DNA of 64,000 nucleotides, from the NCBI GenBank assembly GCA_021791495.1, contig JAJYWN010000081.1, positions 1 to 64,000 of the forward strand, read 5' to 3'. Numbering within the stretch: position 1 is the first letter of the stretch; the number at the start of each line of letters is the position of its first letter. The notes beneath the pieces were generated by a model. It was not told where the DNA came from. It saw nothing but the letters and a program-made list of their open reading frames with translations, and made no database searches. Of this stretch, positions 1 through 7,989 are shown in pieces. A program made the translations under genes and the position numbers. Origin of the DNA: Bacillota bacterium (GTDB lineage: Bacteria; Bacillota; Sulfobacillia; JAJYWN01).

Positions 1-717
1 GACCGGCCAGTGAGTCGGCGCCCATTCCGGCGCGAGCTGTGGGGAGAAGGCCTCCGGTTTCCATTCTAGCGTCGGGAGGGTGAACAAGAGGCGATCGTCC
101 ACGACGATCGGGTCGACAGTCGACAGCACGAGGGAACTGGGGATCAAGACGACGCGGGAGACTAACCACGCCCACGCCGGGTCTATCTCCGCTTCGTGGA
201 GGAATAGAGCGACATCGATCTCTCCCTTGACCGGGAGAAACTGCTGGACCAACGCCTGAGCGGCTGACATTTCCCGGAGAAGTCTTCTGTCCCAGGAGCG
301 CATGAACTGAGGTAACCAGACTTGTTCAAGGAAATGGGGGCTCCAGTAGATCGGTAACTCTCGTTCAATCTCTCGGATGAAAGCCATCACACCGTCAGCG
401 GTGGGCAAGTCGCGGTTCCTGCCCGCCAAGTCAATGGCAATCCCGATCATCTTCCGCACCGCACCCGAGTTGAGTTCCACCTGGAGGTCCACACTACCCG
501 AACAGGATACCTGTAGACCCTCGATAAGTTCGGTCAAGGCCGGTGAGGCAAACCCCGGCGTGTAGGTTGATGCCTGTATCAGACCGATTGCGAACTCGAC
601 TTCGGCACTGACCAGCACCGACACGGATTCCACGGGTAAGGTCCAAGGATACGGGTTCCGGTGCGGTGCCGGTCGCTCATACGCCAGTTCCCGGACGACC
701 TGAGGAGGTAGATTCAC
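1..717 (-). CDS. Unknown protein, C-terminus cut by window edge
   Basis: The minus strand is open for 239 codons from a GTG at 717 to base 1 with no stop, so the gene runs off the window. The start is chosen because an AAGGGGTG-like Shine-Dalgarno lies about 6 bases upstream and the intergenic gap begins there. The visible protein is soluble-looking, with motifs such as EVEFAIGLIQAS and IEGLQVSCSG, and shows no signal peptide or membrane segment. I do not recognise the family. The first 100 residues weakly resemble the helical sensory half of some ArsR-like regulators (DUF5937 type), but this is an impression only. A palindrome at 738-755 just upstream would suit an autoregulated gene. Confidence 0.6.
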   Translation of the reverse strand, partial: MNLPPQVVRELAYERPAPHRNPYPWTLPVESVSVLVSAEVEFAIGLIQASTYTPGFASPALTELIEGLQVSCSGSVDLQVELNSGAVRKMIGIAIDLAGRNRDLPTADGVMAFIREIERELPIYWSPHFLEQVWLPQFMRSWDRRLLREMSAAQALVQQFLPVKGEIDVALFLHEAEIDPAWAWLVSRVVLIPSSLVLSTVDPIVVDDRLLFTLPTLEWKPEAFSPQLAPEWAPTHWPV

Positions 718-737
718 TTTTCCAGCACCCCTTCACA

Positions 738-755
738 CTTACACAATTGTGAAAG
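738..755. promoter_or_regulatory. Palindromic operator candidate
   Basis: CACAATTGTG at 742-751 is a perfect 10-bp palindrome. It extends outward through one mismatch to CTT/AAG, giving 18 bp in all. It lies about 20 bases upstream of the GTG start of the minus-strand gene ending at base 1 and about 37 bases beyond the 3' end of the acetyltransferase gene. Its place in a promoter-sized gap suggests a repressor site; no protein can be assigned. Confidence 0.3.
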
Positions 756-823
756 CATGTTAGGTCGCCAGAAGGGACAACCTCCTACTCCCAGCGCCCT
801 TTGGCAAGTTTCTTGTCGCTATG

Positions 824-1701
824 CTAACTAGCTGGGGTGATGGGTGATTGGTAGACGGGCATGTCAAAGTATCTGGTGAAGCCGAGATTCCTCAGGATGG
901 GAGCAGATGTGCCTTGACGTGCCAGAACCGCTGCCAGCCGACAGCCTCGGGCTCGCGCTTGCGCCAATCGCCACTGGACCAAGGCGTGGAACACCCCGCG
1001 GCCGCGGAAGTACGGCAGCGTAGAGGCTCCGCTCAGGTAAATGGTGCGACCGTCACCACTGTACCTGTAGGAAGCCGTCCCGGCGGCCTGCCCTCCCACC
1101 ATCGCTAGCAGGTATCCGCCGCGCCGGTTCCGGATGCCTAGGTAACCCACCCGCTCGAGAACCAATTGCTCCTGCTGCTCGGGTGAGTATCCCCATACCG
1201 GCGCGCTCACGGCCACCGCTTGGCGAATCTCTTCTTCGGTCTCCGCCTGAAGCACTTCGACCCGGGCAGCGGTGACGGTGGTAGGAGTTATGGAGGTGCC
1301 TTCCGCGACCAGAGACAAGGGCAAGGCCAGCCCTTCATAGTTATCCAGTAGAACGAAGCATCCGATAGGAGGTGACCTGGCAGCTCTTTCGGGCGACTAC
1401 TCGGCCCGATCCACCACGTGAACCGGTGGCCCCTCTGGTTGAAGAAAGCCCGGACCTCATTCACTTCGGCAGGTACCCTGGCCGCAGGGAAGTTGACGCG
1501 GACGACCCTGTTGGCATAGGGGGAGTCACTGGCGCTGCTCCACATCAGGCAATCGCGGCGATCCACCAGAACTAAGCCCGCCGGGTCAGAGTCCGGCTCA
1601 TAGTCCCAAAGCATGGCTTCGATGGCTTTGATCGCCCCAGTCGCCTCGGCCCCTTCCGTACCTCCGGAGCCCCGCGGATGGATATCATTGCTGTCCGCCA
1701 T
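824..1701 (-). pseudogene. GNAT-family N-acetyltransferase, split by a frameshift
   Basis: Two overlapping minus-strand frames together make one protein of about 290 residues. The first (1701 to about 1350) encodes the N-terminal GNAT-like half, with WWIGPSSRPKELPGHLL. The second (about 1375 to 824) gives LLDNYEGLALPL, then the acetyl-CoA binding half with YLSGASTLPYFRGRGVFHALV, the motif A region holding an R/Q-x-x-G-x-G/A-like loop (RGRGVF). The link LLS-GCFVLLDNYEGLAL reads smoothly only if a base is missing near 1350-1365. The second half alone has no convincing start. The enzyme would acetylate an unknown amine. It could be a true pseudogene or an assembly error in an intact gene. Confidence 0.75.
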
Positions 1702-1857
1702 GGTTGGCCCTGCCTCTTGACCAGGCTCAGGTGTCCATTTCCACGCGCATGGATGGTTGGGTGCTAGCGTACATGATATCGCTCATCAAGATAGGGGCGT
1801 GCGCACGGATACCCTGTTCGTCCGTCGGGACGCTGAGCTGGATAGCAGTTGCGCCGC

Positions 1858-3876
1858 TTAGCCGGCACCGCCATCAGCGTCGACGCTGGCCTCGGCGTCT
1901 CCGGCCGCCCCCTCGCCCCCCACTTCTCCGGCCGCCCGTACCTCATCCTCCCAGTAAGAGAACTGGGCCCGGAGCATGCCGTAGTAAACTCCCTGCCTGG
2001 CCAGGAGCGTGTCGTGAGTGCCTTCTTCCACGATTTCGCCTTCGTCCAGGCAGATGATCTTGTCGGCTTCCCGGATGGTGGACAGGCGGTGGGCAATGAC
2101 GAAGGACGTCCGCCCCGCCAAGAGCCGCCGTAATGCCTGCTGCACCAGTAATTCCGTTTGGGTGTCGATGCTGGACGTAGCCTCGTCCAGGACTAGAATG
2201 CGCGGGTCGGCCAGTACGGCCCGGGCGAAGGAGAGCAGTTGCCGCTGTCCGATGGAGAGCCGCGACCCGCGTTCGCGCACCTCGGTCTCATACCCTTGGG
2301 GGAACGAGGCAATGAAATCGTGGGCGTAGACCGCCTTGGCCGCCGTCTCGACCTCCTCGTCCGTGGCGTCGGGCCGCCCGTAGCGAATGTTATCGCGGAT
2401 GGTCCCCGAGAACAGGAAAGTGTCCTGCAGGACGATGCCGACCTGGCTCCTCAAGGATTCCAACTCCACCGACCGCACGTCCCGCCCGTCGATGAGCACC
2501 CGCCCGCCCTGCACGTCGTAGAAGCGGGCGATGAGGCTGACGATGGACGTTTTCCCCGAGCCCGTGTGACCCACCAGGGCGATGGTCTGCCCCGGCTCTG
2601 CATCGAGGCAGATGTCGTGGAGTACCGGCCGCCCCTTCTCATACCCGAAGGTCACGTGGTCGAATTCGACCCGCCCCTCGATGCGCGGCATCTTCCCAGC
2701 TCCCGGCGTGTCCAGGACTTCCGGCTCGGTATCCAGGTACTCGAAAACCCGCTCGCTCGAAGCCATGGCCACCAGGAGCGTGGTGTAGAAGTTCGACAGG
2801 TTCGAGATGGGCTGCCAGAATCGCCCCTGGTAGCTGGTGAAGGCCACCAAGGTGCCCACGGTCAGGTGCCCGTGGATGAGAAGATAGGTGCCGTACCAGA
2901 ACACCACCGCCGTCCCCACGGCGCCCGTCAGTTCCACCAGGGGCCCGAAGATGGAGTTGACGCGGATGGCCTTCATCCAGTGCACCAGGTTGTCAAAGTT
3001 GATGTCGACGAAGTGCCGCTGGTTCTCCGGCTCGCGCACGAAAGCCTGGGTCACCCGAATGCCCGAAAGGCTCTCTTGGAGGTAGGCGTTGATGTTCGCC
3101 GTCTTCCGGCGGACCACGCGCCAGGCCTCGCGGATGAGACGCCGTAGCCGCGTCGACAGGAGGATGAGGAAGGGGAGGGTGACGAAGGAGGCGAGGGCCA
3201 ACCTTGTTTCCATGGAGATCATGATGCCGATGATTCCGGCCAGGGTCAGCGAGTCCGTCAGGACGTTAATGACGCCCGAACTGAGCAGTTGGTTCAAAGC
3301 GTTCACATCGTTAGTCAAGCGGACCATGATCTTGCCTGCCGGCCGCCCGTCATAGAACTTGAACGATAGCTTCTGAATGTGCGAGAACAGGGTGTGGCGC
3401 AGATCATGCAGGACGTTCTGGCCCACCTGAGCCATGATCTTCATGCGGTAGTGCATGGCCGCCCAGTTGATCAGATATATGACGCCCCAGAGCAGGCAGA
3501 TCAAGAGCAGCCCGTGGAAGTTCTTCGGCCCAATGTAGAAGTCGATGGCCACCTTCATCAAGTATGGGCCGGCCAGCCCTGCCGCCGACCCCACCACCAT
3601 CAGACAGATAGTGGTGACGACCCACCGCCGGTAGGGCTTGAGAAAGGCCATTAGCCGCAGGAACTGCTCGCGGTCGAAGGGGCGCTCGACGGTCTCCTCG
3701 CTGGGGTCGTAAGCACCGTAGCGGGGCATTTCTTCGCGGATACGGCTCTTCCCGGAGGCTTGACGGGGCGGCTGGGCCTGGGGGGCCTTTTCTTGGCCGG
3801 ACACGGGGGAGGCCGCTGCTCGGACGGGAGCCGTGCCGGGGGTCTTGGCTGGAGCCGACTTATCCGGTTCGCTCAT
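1858..3876 (-). CDS. ABC exporter subunit B (heterodimeric, consensus catalytic Walker B)
   Basis: This 672-residue half-transporter has a long charged N-terminal extension (about 70 residues), a six-helix ABC transmembrane domain from about residue 90 to 370, and an ATPase domain with Walker A GHTGSGKTS, signature LSIGQ, Walker B ILVLDEATS and H-loop AHR. The catalytic glutamate is present but the signature deviates from LSGGQ. It overlaps the preceding gene by 4 bases (ATGA), so the two are translated together. With its partner it fits the heterodimeric multidrug or lipid exporters (BmrCD, TM287/288 type) with one working and one degenerate ATP site. The substrate cannot be told from sequence. 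Confidence 0.92.
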   Translation of the reverse strand: MSEPDKSAPAKTPGTAPVRAAASPVSGQEKAPQAQPPRQASGKSRIREEMPRYGAYDPSEETVERPFDREQFLRLMAFLKPYRRWVVTTICLMVVGSAAGLAGPYLMKVAIDFYIGPKNFHGLLLICLLWGVIYLINWAAMHYRMKIMAQVGQNVLHDLRHTLFSHIQKLSFKFYDGRPAGKIMVRLTNDVNALNQLLSSGVINVLTDSLTLAGIIGIMISMETRLALASFVTLPFLILLSTRLRRLIREAWRVVRRKTANINAYLQESLSGIRVTQAFVREPENQRHFVDINFDNLVHWMKAIRVNSIFGPLVELTGAVGTAVVFWYGTYLLIHGHLTVGTLVAFTSYQGRFWQPISNLSNFYTTLLVAMASSERVFEYLDTEPEVLDTPGAGKMPRIEGRVEFDHVTFGYEKGRPVLHDICLDAEPGQTIALVGHTGSGKTSIVSLIARFYDVQGGRVLIDGRDVRSVELESLRSQVGIVLQDTFLFSGTIRDNIRYGRPDATDEEVETAAKAVYAHDFIASFPQGYETEVRERGSRLSIGQRQLLSFARAVLADPRILVLDEATSSIDTQTELLVQQALRRLLAGRTSFVIAHRLSTIREADKIICLDEGEIVEEGTHDTLLARQGVYYGMLRAQFSYWEDEVRAAGEVGGEGAAGDAEASVDADGGAG

Positions 3877-5723
3877 AGCGCCTGCTCCCCTCCGTTCGCC
3901 GCCTGTCCGGCTGCCGCCACCTGGTCGGTGGTGCCGCCCATCTTATCCATGATCTCTTCCTGATCACGGAACTGCACGTCGTAGATCTCCCTGTACCGGC
4001 CGCCCGCCGCCAAGAGCTCCTCGTGAGTGCCCCGCTCGACAATGCGCCCGCCGTCCATGACCAGGATCTGGCTGGCGCTCTTCACCGTGGACAGCCGGTG
4101 GGCGATGACGAAGGTCGTCCGGCCCCGCATTACTGCGGCCAGGTCCTTCTGAATAAGGAACTCGGTCTCCATGTCCACCGAGCTGGTGGAGTCGTCCAAG
4201 ATGAGGATGCGCGGGTCGATGAGCAAGGCCCGGGCGATAGCCACGCGCTGTTTCTGCCCGCCCGAAAGGCCGATGCCCCGTTCGCCCACCACCGTCTCAT
4301 ATCCCTGGGGCAGCTCCGTGATGAAGTCGTGGGCCTGCGCGATGCGTGCCGCCGCCTCGACTTCCGCCGCCGACGCTCCCTTGCGCCCGTAGGCGATGTT
4401 CTCCCTGATAGAGGCGGAGAACAGGAAAGTCTCCTGAAGGGCCAGGCCGATATGCGACCGTAGTCCGGCCAGCTTCACGTCCCGCACATCGTGCCCGTCC
4501 ACCGTGACGCGCCCCGCCGTGCAGTCGTAGAAGCGCGGGATGAGCGACACCAGGCTGCTCTTGCCGGCCCCCGTGGCGCCGACCAGAGCCACCATGCTTC
4601 CGGGCGGCGCGTCGAGGTCGATGTCCCGGAGGACCTCCGTCTTTCCGTCATAGGCGAAGCTGACATCCTCGAACCGGACGTGGCCGCGCAACTCAGGGGG
4701 CGGGGCGGCGCCGGCCGTGGCTGCCCTGCCTGCCAGTCCGAACTCATAGGCGTCCACCCTCTCCGCCAGGTTCGATGGCGTCTCCAGAATCTCTTCCAGC
4801 CGCTCCCCCGCCGCCAGCCCCTGCTCCAACTGGTTGATGAGCCACCCCAGGTCGCGCGTGGTCCAGATGAGCGTCCAGATGTAGCTGGTAAAGGCCACCA
4901 ACGTCCCCAGAGTGATGAGGCCGCGGATGTAGAACAGGCCGCCGAAAAGCAGCACCGTGGTGCTGGCCACGTTCGAAAAGAAATCCATGGCGGGAATGAA
5001 CCGCGCCCAGATGAAGGAGGCCTTCAGGTTGTCATCCATGAACCCGCGGTTACGCCCTTCGAACACCCCGACCTCATGCGTTTCTCTGGCGAAAGCTTTC
5101 ACCACCCGCACGCCCGTAATGTTCTCCTGGATCCGCGACGTCAGGGCCGACAAGGACTGTTGTACGACTTTGAACGCCGGACGGACCTGGCGGTCGAAGA
5201 TGATGACCACCAACGCCAGGAACGGCATGCCGGTCAGGCTGATGAGTGTTAGCTTCACGTCCAGGTAGAACAGGATTATCAGGACATACGTGAGCATGAA
5301 GAAGAAGTCCATGACATGGATGAACCCGAAGGACGTGAAGGCCCGCACCGCCTCCACGTCTCCCGTGAGGCGCGACATCAGGTCGCCCGTCTTGGCGTGG
5401 TCGTAGAAGTCGAAGGGCAGGCCTGACAAGTGCTCGTACAAGGCCGTCCGCAGGTCGAAGACCACGCGTTGCCCGAAAAGCTCCCCCAGATACAGCCGCG
5501 CGTAGTTGAAGACGCCCCGCCCCGCCGAGACCACGATGGTGGCCCCCGCCAACCACGGTAGCAGGGAGTACTCCCGCCCCGTGATGACACGGTCGATCAG
5601 TTCCTTGGTAAGGTAGGGCCGGATCATCCCCAAGGCCGACAGAACGGCCATTGCCAGGGTCGCCCACACTACCAGCACCAGGTGGCGGCGGGCGAAAGGC
5701 CATAGTTCACGGATTACACGCAT
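3873..5723 (-). CDS. ABC exporter subunit A (heterodimeric, degenerate Walker B)
   Basis: This 616-residue half-transporter has a six-helix transmembrane domain from about residue 15 to 300 and an ATPase domain with Walker A GATGAGKSS, canonical signature LSGGQKQRVAIARAL, and Walker B ILILDDSTSS, where aspartate replaces the catalytic glutamate. That change pairs with the atypical LSIGQ of its partner. In family terms the consensus ATP site is built from the partner's Walker motifs and this protein's LSGGQ, while the degenerate site is the reverse. It starts at ATG 5723 and is first in the two-gene operon. A GAGAPPPE-type low-complexity linker precedes the ATPase domain. Confidence 0.92.
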   Translation of the reverse strand: MRVIRELWPFARRHLVLVVWATLAMAVLSALGMIRPYLTKELIDRVITGREYSLLPWLAGATIVVSAGRGVFNYARLYLGELFGQRVVFDLRTALYEHLSGLPFDFYDHAKTGDLMSRLTGDVEAVRAFTSFGFIHVMDFFFMLTYVLIILFYLDVKLTLISLTGMPFLALVVIIFDRQVRPAFKVVQQSLSALTSRIQENITGVRVVKAFARETHEVGVFEGRNRGFMDDNLKASFIWARFIPAMDFFSNVASTTVLLFGGLFYIRGLITLGTLVAFTSYIWTLIWTTRDLGWLINQLEQGLAAGERLEEILETPSNLAERVDAYEFGLAGRAATAGAAPPPELRGHVRFEDVSFAYDGKTEVLRDIDLDAPPGSMVALVGATGAGKSSLVSLIPRFYDCTAGRVTVDGHDVRDVKLAGLRSHIGLALQETFLFSASIRENIAYGRKGASAAEVEAAARIAQAHDFITELPQGYETVVGERGIGLSGGQKQRVAIARALLIDPRILILDDSTSSVDMETEFLIQKDLAAVMRGRTTFVIAHRLSTVKSASQILVMDGGRIVERGTHEELLAAGGRYREIYDVQFRDQEEIMDKMGGTTDQVAAAGQAANGGEQAL

Positions 5724-6171
5724 ATATGTCTCCGTGCCATATTGAATGCTCCGAATTCTAGATGAAGATTGGCGAAACAGAGGTGAACCAGCAGCTAATT
5801 CGTTTCGTATCCCGAGAATCCTTTCAGAGCAAGTCAGAGAGCAAGAACCGTGCCAGCGCCCTCAGTCTCCGCGACCCACCGCCCGCCGGCCAGAGCGGCA
5901 GGGAGGCAGGGAGGCAGGGTGAGGAGGTTGGATTGGCGCCTCCTTTGCAGGAATTCCAGGCCTTCCCTGAGAAGCCCGCAAGGTCAGGGATAGGGAAGGC
6001 AGTGGAGTCAAGGGGAGGAGGTGACGGCCAGGGAGACACGGTCAATAACCAGGGGCGGCCCGCGGGCAAAGACAGGGGACAGGGCAAGACTAAAACCCTG
6101 CAACCGCGGGCAGCGGTACCAGTTACCACACAGGACTAGAAAATGGGAGTTAGATTCAGGGAGGTGTTCCT
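5724..6171. promoter_or_regulatory. Divergent 448-bp intergenic region with repeats and alternative stems
   Basis: No convincing gene lies between the exporter operon (minus) and the thiolase operon (plus). The region holds three tandem 8-bp units (GGCAGGGA, GGCAGGGA, GGCAGGGT) at 5897-5920. It also has a perfect 9-bp inverted repeat, GCCTTCCCT at 5960-5968 with AGGGAAGGC at 5992-6000. Nested inside, CCCTGA (5965-5970) can pair instead with TCAGGG (5984-5989). The two stems share bases and exclude each other, which is a feature of attenuators, but no T-run follows. Both promoters must lie here; I could not identify clear -35/-10 boxes. Confidence 0.35.
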
Positions 6172-7437
6172 GTGCCCAAAGGTTTCCGTGACGTTTACTT
6201 TGTGTCCGGCGGCATCACCCGCTTTAAGAAGGCTCAGCCGGACAAGGACTTCCGTTACATGGTCAAGGAAGCTTTCGATTACGCCATGGCGGATGTCCCC
6301 AACCTGACCGTCGACCGGATCGACGGCAGTGTGGCCTCCTACTTCTCCGATCACTTCACCCGCCAGCTCATGGCCGGCATCATGGTCCAGGATTACCTTG
6401 GCCTTTGCCCGAAACCGGGCCGCCGCATCGAGTCGGGCGGTGCCACCGGCGGCATGTGCTTCCAGTCGGCGTGGGAGGCGGTGGCCTCGGGGCGCATGGA
6501 CGTGTGCGTGGCCTTCGGCTTTGAGACCATGTCCCGCGTCAACACCTGGAAAGGCAACGAATTCATCGCCCTGGCCTCCGACACGAACTTCGACTACCCG
6601 GTGGGCGGCTTCTACACCGGGTACTACGCCATGATGGTCCGCCGTCACATGCACGAGTTCGGCACCACTGTGGAGCAGATGGCCCGCGTGTCGGTGAAGA
6701 ACCACGGCAACGCTCTCCATAACCCCTACTCTCAGTACCCCATGAAGCTGACGGTGGAGGACGTGCGCCGCTCGGAAATGGTATCCGACCCCCTTACCCG
6801 CTTGGACGTCTGCGTCATGAGCGACGGCGCCGCCTGCTGCGTCCTGGCCAGCGAGGAGATGGCGGCGAAACTGACCGACCGGCCCGTCAAGGTCACCGGC
6901 GTCGGCACCGGCACCGATACCATGCGCCTGGCCGACCGCCCCCACGGCGACGTCATCCTCCTGCCGCACGAGCGGCCAGAGGACTACAAGGGTCTCAAGT
7001 ACCCCGGTGTCCACTCCTTCCGCGGCGGGCGGATGGCGGCCAAGACGGCCTACGAGATGGCCGGCGTCACCAACCCCTTGGAGGAAGTGGATTTCGTCGA
7101 GCTCCACGACGCCTTCACCTCGTCCGAGATCCAGACCTACGAGGACCTGGGGCTATGCCGTTACGGCGAAGGAGGGCCGTTCGTCGAGGCCGGCCACGCC
7201 GACATTGGCGGCAAGGTCCCGGTGAACCCGTCCGGCGGTCTCCTGGCGTGCGGCCACCCCGTGGGCGCCACCGGCCTGATGCAGGCCGTGTTCGCCTTGT
7301 GGCAGCTCCAGGGGACCATCGGCAAGCACTTCGGCAACGACCGCCTGCAGATTCCCCGGGCCAGGCGCGGGCTGATTCACAGCCACGCCGGCACCGGCAC
7401 CTACATCACGGTGTCGGTGCTGGAAAGGGGGTTTTAG
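6172..7437 (+). CDS. Thiolase-fold protein lacking the usual nucleophilic cysteine
   Basis: This 421-residue protein starts at GTG 6172 with AGGGAGGTG just upstream. It has the SCP2/archaeal-type thiolase layout with HDAFT and a C-terminal CGHPVGATG (Cys-His active-site loop). Where thiolases carry the acylated cysteine (CATG or CSSG) it has SGGATGG at residues 88-94, with Gly90 in the cysteine position. Conserved His and the C-terminal Cys remain. The next gene encodes a DUF35 zinc-ribbon/OB-fold partner, as in BbsAB-type thiolases and in steroid side-chain retro-aldolases (Ltp2-ChsH2), where a thiolase fold works as a C-C lyase. I infer an acyl-CoA lyase or aldolase rather than a classical thiolase; the substrate is unknown. 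Confidence 0.85.
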   Translation: MPKGFRDVYFVSGGITRFKKAQPDKDFRYMVKEAFDYAMADVPNLTVDRIDGSVASYFSDHFTRQLMAGIMVQDYLGLCPKPGRRIESGGATGGMCFQSAWEAVASGRMDVCVAFGFETMSRVNTWKGNEFIALASDTNFDYPVGGFYTGYYAMMVRRHMHEFGTTVEQMARVSVKNHGNALHNPYSQYPMKLTVEDVRRSEMVSDPLTRLDVCVMSDGAACCVLASEEMAAKLTDRPVKVTGVGTGTDTMRLADRPHGDVILLPHERPEDYKGLKYPGVHSFRGGRMAAKTAYEMAGVTNPLEEVDFVELHDAFTSSEIQTYEDLGLCRYGEGGPFVEAGHADIGGKVPVNPSGGLLACGHPVGATGLMQAVFALWQLQGTIGKHFGNDRLQIPRARRGLIHSHAGTGTYITVSVLERGF

Positions 7438-7439
7438 CG

Positions 7440-7973
7440 GTGACTGACATGACTGAAAAGCCGGCCGGAGCGGGCGGGGCCGGCGAGGTGAAAGAGGCCA
7501 AGAAGATCAGGTTGCCGGAAACCGAAGAGGGCACCGTGGTCTTCAACATTGACCCCCTCATCGTCAAGGACCACTACGAGATCGACTACATCCACAGCTA
7601 CGCGCAAGATTCCCCCTTCTTCATCGGGCTGGCGTCGGGGAAGCTCCTGGGTTCTAAGTGCCCGGAGTGCGGCTACGCCTATGCCACGCCGCGCGGCCAC
7701 TGCATGGTCTGCGGCGCCAAGACGGAGTGGGTGGAGCTGCCGAAAGAAGGCCGGATCCACACTTGGACCACCTGCTATTTCGGGAGCGAGGCGTTCCTGA
7801 AAGAGACGCCCTTCACCCTCATCCTGGTCGAATTCGACGGGTTCGACACTCTCTTCTTGGCGCGCTTGGTGGGTGTGGAGCCCAGCCAAGCCCAGATCGG
7901 CACGAGAGTGAAGGCCCAGTTCCTCCGTAACTCCAAGTTCAAACCCACCGACGTCTACTTCGTCCCGGCTTAG
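7440..7973 (+). CDS. DUF35 OB-fold/zinc-ribbon acyl-CoA-associated protein
   Basis: The 177-residue product has a rubredoxin-like zinc ribbon (CPECG, then CMVCG about 16 residues later) followed by an OB-fold DUF35 domain (TPFTLILVEFDGFDT, IGTRVKAQF). Proteins of this family bind next to thiolase-fold enzymes and help hold or deliver the acyl-CoA. The GTG at 7440 lies 2 bases after the stop of the thiolase-like gene and has GGAAAGGGGG upstream; an ATG three codons later is an alternative. The next gene, an acyl-CoA dehydrogenase, follows after 16 bases, so the three form one operon. The N-terminal 25 residues are charged and probably disordered. Confidence 0.88.
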   Translation: MTDMTEKPAGAGGAGEVKEAKKIRLPETEEGTVVFNIDPLIVKDHYEIDYIHSYAQDSPFFIGLASGKLLGSKCPECGYAYATPRGHCMVCGAKTEWVELPKEGRIHTWTTCYFGSEAFLKETPFTLILVEFDGFDTLFLARLVGVEPSQAQIGTRVKAQFLRNSKFKPTDVYFVPA

Positions 7974-7989
7974 AAAGGGGGCGTCCGAA

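Noticed and set aside
6030-6125. T-box-like string on the minus strand (TGGTACCGCTGCCCGCGG) upstream of the exporter operon
   Set aside because: The GGGTGG lead-in of the T-box sequence is missing, no specifier stem or terminator follows, and exporter genes are not usual T-box targets.
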